Of a stretch of 10,357 bases of DNA, positions 5,641 to 10,357 are shown one piece after another. The first letter of the stretch is position 1. Every line of letters starts with the position of its first letter. The position numbers and the translations under genes were made by a program. Source of the stretch: Kiritimatiellia bacterium (GTDB lineage Bacteria; Verrucomicrobiota; Kiritimatiellia; RFP12; UBA3636); the NCBI GenBank assembly GCA_017413145.1, contig JAFPUX010000441.1, positions 1 through 10,357 of the forward strand, given 5' to 3'. The notes under the pieces are model-generated. The model made no database searches. It had not been told where the DNA came from and was given only the letters and a program-made list of their open reading frames with translations.

Positions 5641-7749
5641 ATGAACCGAACCGCTCGAATGCTCCTCGCGTCCGCCCTCGCCGCGCTCGCCGGCGGGGTT
5701 TCAGCCGCCGTCACCGTCAACGGAACCGATGTCGCCGCCGGGTCCGGCGACGGCTGGACCGTCAAGACATGGAATCCCGACGGGGACTGGTCCCGCGACG
5801 TCCGCCTGACCAATTCCGGACCGTTCGTCGTGTCCGGAACGGACGTCACGGGGAAGACCGTCCTCTGCGCCGAAACGGACTGCACGGTCGTCGTGTCGAA
5901 CCTCGTCCTCTCGAATGCCGGGTCCGGGTACCGCCTCCACAGGGACGGCATCGGTCTCGCGCTCGCGGTGGCGACGAACGGAACCGGCCGGTCCGTCGCC
6001 GTCTTCCCGGACGGCCTCTACCATTCGTCCGGCGGAATCGGGACCGTTTTCCCCGACGATCCCGCCGCGGCGTACTGTTCCCGGGTTTTCACGTGGTCCG
6101 ACGTCTGGGATCCCTCGAACGTCTCATGGACGCCCCACGAGACGAATTCCGCCACGGTCGTCTGGGCGGGCGAACGCTTCGTCGCGGCGCGCTTCCGCGG
6201 CGGATTCATGGTGTCGGAGGACGGCGACGAGTGGCGCGCCGCGCAGTGGGACGGGCACCCCGTCAACCTCCGCGCCGTCGCCCGCAATCCCGCCTCCGGC
6301 ACGCTTGTCGCCGCTTCGACGGAAGGCCTGTGGAGATCGGCGGACGGCGGGCTGTCCTGGGTGCAGTCGACGAATTTCAGCTCCTACGCGGTCGTCCGGT
6401 CGGACGGGCTCTTCGTCGCGGTCGGAAACAGCAAGGGCGCGCCGCAAGGCGTCTTCTGGTCCGACGACGACGGCGCGATCTGGCGCGCACGCTACTTCTC
6501 CGACCAGAACGGGGCTCTCTACATCCTCGTCGCGGGGGGCGACGGCCGGTTCCTCGCCGGCGGCCCGTCGGGCTGGCGCGCGCTGCATCTCGAGAACGGG
6601 GAGATCGTCTCCGACGGAACCGCGTCCATGTCCGCGTCCAAATTCGCCGTCGCGTCCGACGGCGACGGAAACTACGTTGCGTGCGCCGGCGAGGGAACCG
6701 GCCTCCGCGAATCGGACGACGGGCTCCAGTGGACGCGCTCGGGGGTGACGAATTCGACGTTCTGCTCGATCGTCTTCCGCGGGGAGGCGTTCGATGCGGA
6801 GGGCGTCACCTCGGACGGCCGATACACCGGGGAGTTGCTCAAGGAACGCTACGACGACTTCTGGCATGGCCGCTTCGACGATTGCGGACAGGGCCGATCC
6901 GCGCTTCTTTGCAGAACGAACGCCGTGAAACTCGTTGTCGCCGGCACGGGCAACCGCCTCGTCGGCGGCCCGTACGTGGCGGGCGTCTCCGTCCAACCGG
7001 GAGGGGCTCTCGAGCTTTCCGCGGCGGACGCCGGCCCGGCCGCGCTCGAGGTCCGGGGCGGATGCTACGGGTCCGCGATCGGCGGCGGATGGTTCGATTG
7101 TTCCTCGGGCTCGTTCGTCCAGCACGGCGCGACGCTTTTCGCAAGAGGCGGCGCCGGAGCGCCCGACATCGGCCCCGGAATGGGGAGCTCGCCCGCGGGC
7201 CCCGTCACGATCCTCGGCGGATCGCTCCGCCCGCACGGCGGCTGGATCGATCCGGCGCCGTCCAACGGCGTCGAGGCGGTGCGGTGCGTTGTCGTGAAGG
7301 GTCTCTCGCCCGGCGAAGCCGCGCAGCTCGCGAACCTGCCCGGGGACTACGGCACGGACGGCATCGTCGCCGACGCGAACGGCTGCGTCTACCTGTGGCT
7401 TCCCGAAGCCGCGGAATCGTTCCGCTTCATCGCCGGCGGCTCGCTGCGGCGCGTCGCGGCGGGCGGCGGCGCGGCCGACGCCGAAACGCTGCCCGACCCG
7501 AAAGTCGAGACGGCGGCCTTCGCGCCCGCGGAAGACGGTTCGATGACGGTGACCCTGCGCGTTTCCTCGCCGGTCGAGGCCGAAGCGCTCGCGCCCGTCT
7601 ACGCGGCCGACCTCTCCGCGCTCGCCGCGGGCGGCGGCTCGCGGCTCGCGCCCTCGCGCGTCGAGCGGGTCGACGACGACGAATACGAAGTTTCGTTCAG
7701 CCTTCCCGCCACCGCCGATTCCGGATTCCTCGTCATCCAGGCAAAGTGA
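5641..7749 (+). CDS. Exported Asp-box propeller and beta-helix-like repeat protein
   Basis: A 702-residue secreted or surface protein. Residues 1-22 are a Sec signal peptide (MNRTARMLL..., cleavage after VSA or VSAA). Residues ~24-96 are short beta repeats ending in CTVVVSNLVLSN (81-92). About 160-395 contains four Asp-box/BNR-type turns: SEDGDEW (192-198), SADGGLSW (233-240), SDDDGAIW (274-281) and SDDGLQW (358-364), so it should fold as a beta-propeller of the sialidase/photosystem-II-stability-factor kind. From ~421 the Gly-rich repeats resume (NRLVGGPYVAGVSVQPGG, then AIGGGWF, then PDIGPGMGSS), and a beta-sandwich-like C-terminal domain (~610-702) ends the protein. No sialidase Arg triad, autotransporter barrel, PEP-CTERM or LPXTG sorting signal is seen. 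Binding of glycans or surface display is a guess. Two bases separate its stop from the arabinofuranosidase start. Confidence 0.8.
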   Translation: MNRTARMLLASALAALAGGVSAAVTVNGTDVAAGSGDGWTVKTWNPDGDWSRDVRLTNSGPFVVSGTDVTGKTVLCAETDCTVVVSNLVLSNAGSGYRLHRDGIGLALAVATNGTGRSVAVFPDGLYHSSGGIGTVFPDDPAAAYCSRVFTWSDVWDPSNVSWTPHETNSATVVWAGERFVAARFRGGFMVSEDGDEWRAAQWDGHPVNLRAVARNPASGTLVAASTEGLWRSADGGLSWVQSTNFSSYAVVRSDGLFVAVGNSKGAPQGVFWSDDDGAIWRARYFSDQNGALYILVAGGDGRFLAGGPSGWRALHLENGEIVSDGTASMSASKFAVASDGDGNYVACAGEGTGLRESDDGLQWTRSGVTNSTFCSIVFRGEAFDAEGVTSDGRYTGELLKERYDDFWHGRFDDCGQGRSALLCRTNAVKLVVAGTGNRLVGGPYVAGVSVQPGGALELSAADAGPAALEVRGGCYGSAIGGGWFDCSSGSFVQHGATLFARGGAGAPDIGPGMGSSPAGPVTILGGSLRPHGGWIDPAPSNGVEAVRCVVVKGLSPGEAAQLANLPGDYGTDGIVADANGCVYLWLPEAAESFRFIAGGSLRRVAAGGGAADAETLPDPKVETAAFAPAEDGSMTVTLRVSSPVEAEALAPVYAADLSALAAGGGSRLAPSRVERVDDDEYEVSFSLPATADSGFLVIQAK

Positions 7750-7751
7750 CC

Positions 7752-9263
7752 ATGACCGCCTCCATCACGCTTCTCCCGGAAGCCGCCGTCGGCCCCGTCG
7801 CCGACGAGCTCTTCGGCTCCTTCGTCGAACACCTCGGACGCGCCGTCTACACGGGCCTCTACGAGCCCGGCCACCCGACCGCGGACGAGCAGGGTTTCCG
7901 CCGCGACGTGCTCGACCTCGTGCGCGAGTTGCGCGTCCCGCTCGTGCGCTACCCCGGCGGCAACTTCCTCTCCGGCTACGACTGGCGCGACGGCATCGGC
8001 CCGCGCGCGGAGCGCCCCGTGCGCCTCGACCGCGCGTGGCACACGGTCGAGCCGAACGAGGTCGGCATCGACGAGTTCTGCGACTGGGCGCGCAAGGCCG
8101 GCGCCGAGGTGATGGCCGGCGTCAACATGGGCACCGGCACGCCGCAGGACGCCGCGGACCTCGTCGAATACTGCAACCACCCCGGCGGCACCGCGTGGAG
8201 CGACCTGCGGATCCGCAACGGCCACCGCAAGCCGCACGCGATCAAGCGCTGGTGCGTCGGCAACGAGATGGACGGCGACTGGCAGATCGGCCACCTCGAC
8301 GCCGTCGCCTACGGCAAGAAGGCGCGCGAGGCGATGAAACTCATGCGCTGGACCGACGAATCGATCCAGACCGTCGTCTGCGGCAGTTCGTCCCCCAACA
8401 TGCCCACGTGGCCCGAGTGGGACCGCATCGTCCTGGAGCACACCTACGACGTCGCGGACTACCTCTCGATCCACCGCTACTACGAGAACCCGGGCGACGA
8501 CGACGACTTCCTCGCCTCGCACCTCGACATGGACCGGTTCATCGAAATCTCCGCCGCGACGTGCGACTACGTGAAGGCGAAGGTCCGCTCGAAGAAGACG
8601 ATGGGCCTCTCGTTCGACGAATGGAACGTCTGGTACCAGAGCCGCCAGGCGCCGCACCCGTGGGAGAAGGCGCCACGCCTGCTGGAGGACCGCTACTCGC
8701 TCCTCGACGCGCTCGTCTTCGGCGGGATGGCGGTCTCGCTCCTGAACCACGCCGACCGCGTCCGCGTCGCCTGCCTCGCGCAGCTCGTGAACGTCATCGC
8801 CCCGATCTTCACCGAGCCCGGCAGCCCCGCGTGGCGCCAGACGATCTTCTATCCGTTCCGCGACGTCTCCGTCTTCGGCCGCGGCGTCGCGCTGCGCCCG
8901 ATCGTGCGCTCGCCGCTCAAGGCGACGAAGTCCTGCGGCGACGTCCCCGCGCTCGCCGCGGCGGCCGTGCGCGACGAAGCCGCGGGAGAAATCGCCGTCT
9001 TCGCGCTCAACGAGGACCGCGCGCGCCCGCTCCGCGCGACGCTCGACCTCGCGGCCTTCGGCGCGTCCGACATGGTCGCGCGCACGGAGCTCTGCGGTCC
9101 CGACCTCTCGGCGGCCAACTCCGCGGAGAAGCCGGACGCCGTGCGCCCCGCCGCCGTCCGCGTCGCCCGCGGCGACGCCGGCCGCTTCGCCGTGACGCTC
9201 AAGCCGGCCTCCTGGAACGTCCTGCGCTTCCGCGTCGGCCGCGCGGCTACCAGGGCAGGTTGA
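7752..9263 (+). CDS. abfA: Alpha-L-arabinofuranosidase, glycoside hydrolase family 51
   Basis: This 503-residue enzyme has normal length for GH51. It removes terminal alpha-L-arabinofuranosyl groups from arabinoxylan- or arabinan-derived oligosaccharides by a retaining mechanism. The (beta/alpha)8 barrel shows FGSFVEHLGRAVYTGLYEPG (21-40) with the substrate-binding Glu26, the RYPGGNFLSGYDWRDGIGP block, acid/base Glu172 in WCVGNEMDGDW, His241 in YLSIHRYYEN, and nucleophile Glu290 in FDEWNVWY. The C-terminal ~120 residues form the family's beta-sandwich, ending in the typical KPASWNVLRF. There is no signal peptide, so it acts in the cytoplasm on imported oligosaccharides. The ATG follows the upstream stop by 2 bases with no good ribosome site, suggesting translational coupling. 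Its last 17 bases overlap the convergent Nif3-family gene. Family assignment is very secure; the symbol follows common usage. Confidence 0.96.
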   Translation: MTASITLLPEAAVGPVADELFGSFVEHLGRAVYTGLYEPGHPTADEQGFRRDVLDLVRELRVPLVRYPGGNFLSGYDWRDGIGPRAERPVRLDRAWHTVEPNEVGIDEFCDWARKAGAEVMAGVNMGTGTPQDAADLVEYCNHPGGTAWSDLRIRNGHRKPHAIKRWCVGNEMDGDWQIGHLDAVAYGKKAREAMKLMRWTDESIQTVVCGSSSPNMPTWPEWDRIVLEHTYDVADYLSIHRYYENPGDDDDFLASHLDMDRFIEISAATCDYVKAKVRSKKTMGLSFDEWNVWYQSRQAPHPWEKAPRLLEDRYSLLDALVFGGMAVSLLNHADRVRVACLAQLVNVIAPIFTEPGSPAWRQTIFYPFRDVSVFGRGVALRPIVRSPLKATKSCGDVPALAAAAVRDEAAGEIAVFALNEDRARPLRATLDLAAFGASDMVARTELCGPDLSAANSAEKPDAVRPAAVRVARGDAGRFAVTLKPASWNVLRFRVGRAATRAG

Positions 9264-10047
9264 AGTCCACGAACTCCCACTCGATCCCGAACTCGGCCGC
9301 AAGCGCCTCGCCGAGCGCGCGGACGCCGAAGCGCTCCGTCGCGTAGTGCCCGCCGGCCGCCAGGTCGATCGGATCGTTCAGGACCGCGTTGCGGTGCTGC
9401 AGGCCGAACTCGCCCGTGAGGAACGCGTCGAGCCCGGCCGCCGCCGCCTGCGCACATTCGTCCGCGCCGCCGCCGGACACGATCCCGACCGTGCGGACGA
9501 GCTTCTTCCCGGCGTCGACCGAGTCGAACAGCCCGCCCGGGCAGATCGCGCGGAAGCGCGCCTTGACCTCGTCCCACGGCAACGCGCGCGGGAACGACCC
9601 GCGCACGCCGATCGAGAAGCCGCGGTAGACGCCGAACGGCCGCACGCCGCGCAGGCCGAGCGCCTTCGCGATCCGCGCGTTGTTGCCGAGGACCGGATGC
9701 GCGTCGAGCGGCAGGTGCGCCGCGTAGAGGGCCTGGTCCGCGCGGACGAGCGGCGCGACGAGCCGGTAGGCCGGCCCCGCGATGCGCGCGAGCGAATCCC
9801 CCCAGCTGATCCCGTGGTGGACGAGCAGCAGCTGCGCGCCGCGGCGGCGCGCCTCCTCGTAGAATTCCGGCGAGGCGTCCACGCCGCAGGCGACCTTCGA
9901 CACGCCGCCGGACGCCCCCTCGACCTGGAGGCCGTTGTTGGAGGAATCGCCCGCGAACGCGGGCAGGTCGAGCGTGCGGTCGAGCCAGGCGACGAGCTCG
10001 GCGAGCGGGACGGCGCGCCGCCGCGCCGGTGCGGTTTTCCGTTTCAT
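9247..10047 (-). CDS. Nif3-like dinuclear metal centre protein (YbgI/DUF34 family)
   Basis: A 266-residue cytoplasmic protein of the near-universal Nif3/YbgI (DUF34) family, often linked to GTP cyclohydrolase I-like folds but without an agreed reaction. All the family's metal ligands are present: His77-His78 in LLLVHHGISWGD, Asp115 in LDAHPVLGNN, and His234 and Glu238 in AGGHYATERFG. The GDSSNNGLQVEG segment (33-44) and the TGEFGLQHRNA region (211-221) are also diagnostic. This is the short form, without the inserted PII-like domain of longer homologues. The frame stays open upstream to 10266, but that extension is Arg/Pro/Thr-rich low complexity. The ATG at 10047 gives a standard N-terminus and sits just behind a promoter. 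No ribosome site precedes it. It is transcribed towards abfA and overlaps its end. Confidence 0.94.
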   Translation of the reverse strand: MKRKTAPARRRAVPLAELVAWLDRTLDLPAFAGDSSNNGLQVEGASGGVSKVACGVDASPEFYEEARRRGAQLLLVHHGISWGDSLARIAGPAYRLVAPLVRADQALYAAHLPLDAHPVLGNNARIAKALGLRGVRPFGVYRGFSIGVRGSFPRALPWDEVKARFRAICPGGLFDSVDAGKKLVRTVGIVSGGGADECAQAAAAGLDAFLTGEFGLQHRNAVLNDPIDLAAGGHYATERFGVRALGEALAAEFGIEWEFVDFNLPW

Positions 10048-10083
10048 GCGGGCCAGTCTACCAGACCGCGCCCGCCGCGGCAA
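10048..10083 (-). promoter_or_regulatory. Sigma-70-like promoter abutting the Nif3-family start codon
   Basis: Read on the minus strand, TTGCCG (10083-10078), 17 bases, then TAGACT (10060-10055), then 7 bases to the ATG. The geometry matches the reductase promoter at 3668-3704 and places the transcription start at or next to the A of ATG. A leaderless mRNA is predicted; there is no Shine-Dalgarno sequence. Confidence 0.6.
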
Positions 10084-10357
10084 GCGCCTGGTCCCCGGGG
10101 TCGCCGCCCTTGCTTCGGCGGCGGACGGCGGCGCCGGCTCTCGAGAAGCTGTTCCCGAATGTGGGGTCGCTCCCGCGCGGTGCGTGCGGGCGGTCTCGCG
10201 CGCCTCCTCGGCCTCGCGGGTCGACCCCCGCGTCGGCCTCGTCGTCATCGCGATCCCATCCCGCACGCGCCGCGCGCTCGCCCTCGGGCCTCGTCTCCGC
10301 CGTCCTCCGTCCCGTCTGGGCGGTCCCGTAGGTGCGCCGCCCCGGCGTGCGCATGCG
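10084..10357. other. GC-rich stretch without a supportable gene
   Basis: Open frames cross this stretch on both strands, but all translate to Arg/Pro/Ser/Ala low complexity with no recognisable motif, so I call no gene. It contains a hairpin with arms CGCCGCC (10102-10108) and GGCGGCG (10117-10123), a second with CGCGGG (10215-10220) and CCCGCG (10227-10232), and a direct repeat TCGGCCTCG at 10208-10216 and 10233-10241 flanking the latter. It could be the upstream region of a gene beyond the window or part of a dispersed repeat. Confidence 0.5.

Noticed and set aside
5641..7749. Sialidase activity for the Asp-box protein
   Set aside because: Asp boxes are structural. I see neither the N-terminal RIP motif nor the catalytic Arg triad and Tyr/Glu pair of sialidases.
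5613..7751. Large upstream extension of the arabinofuranosidase frame
   Set aside because: This region is the out-of-frame shadow of the exported protein. GH51 homology begins right after the ATG at 7752.
7599..9302. 567-codon minus-strand frame opposite abfA
   Set aside because: Antisense to a gene with all GH51 catalytic residues. The Val/Asp/Arg/Ala-rich translation has no recognisable motif.
10048..10266. 73-residue N-terminal extension of the Nif3-family protein
   Set aside because: The extension is low complexity, has no family counterpart and would remove the well-formed promoter at 10055-10083.
1..10357. tRNA, rRNA, riboswitch, CRISPR array, IS element or prophage genes
   Set aside because: No cloverleaf, spaced direct-repeat array, transposase or phage motif could be seen by reading. 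The gaps between genes are short and explained by promoters and hairpins.

Overview
The window is high-GC bacterial DNA (well above 60% G+C by eye). It looks like ordinary chromosome from an uncultured member of the Verrucomicrobiota/Kiritimatiellota group. This placement is an inference. It rests on the eukaryote-like isoleucyl-tRNA synthetase and on an exported glycine-rich repeat protein whose C-terminal half resembles large families I associate with gut Kiritimatiellae. It does not rest on any marker gene search.

Layout, left to right. (1) The 3' four-fifths of ileS (positions 1-2481), followed after 3 bases by a polytopic membrane protein of unknown function (2485-3594) and a hairpin terminator candidate (3611-3650). 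(2) A two-gene unit with its own promoter: an NADPH-dependent FMN reductase-family flavoprotein (3705-4259) and a membrane-anchored unknown protein (4256-5110), overlapping by GTGA. It ends at a perfect 36-bp palindrome (5137-5172). (3) A small predicted lipoprotein (5251-5535) behind a TTGACA promoter. (4) A 702-residue exported protein (5641-7749) behind a near copy of the same promoter. It combines an Asp-box beta-propeller with a beta-helix-like region. An intracellular GH51 alpha-L-arabinofuranosidase (7752-9263) follows it after 2 bases. (5) On the opposite strand, a Nif3-family dinuclear-metal protein (9247-10047) converges on the arabinofuranosidase and overlaps its last 17 bases. (6) The last ~270 bases hold no gene I can support, only GC-rich hairpins and possible repeat sequence.

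How it fits together. The first block is housekeeping. The exported protein and arabinofuranosidase appear to be co-transcribed, which hints at plant or mucosal polysaccharide use. The exported partner has no recognisable catalytic motif, so that link is only contextual. I see no phage, IS, CRISPR, toxin-antitoxin or defence genes, and no clear previously undescribed multi-gene system. The most unusual signals are non-coding: two near-identical promoters about 395 bases apart, two other promoters placed so that transcription would begin at the start codon (leaderless mRNAs), and the 36-bp perfect palindrome. On the protein side, the split architecture of the exported protein stands out.
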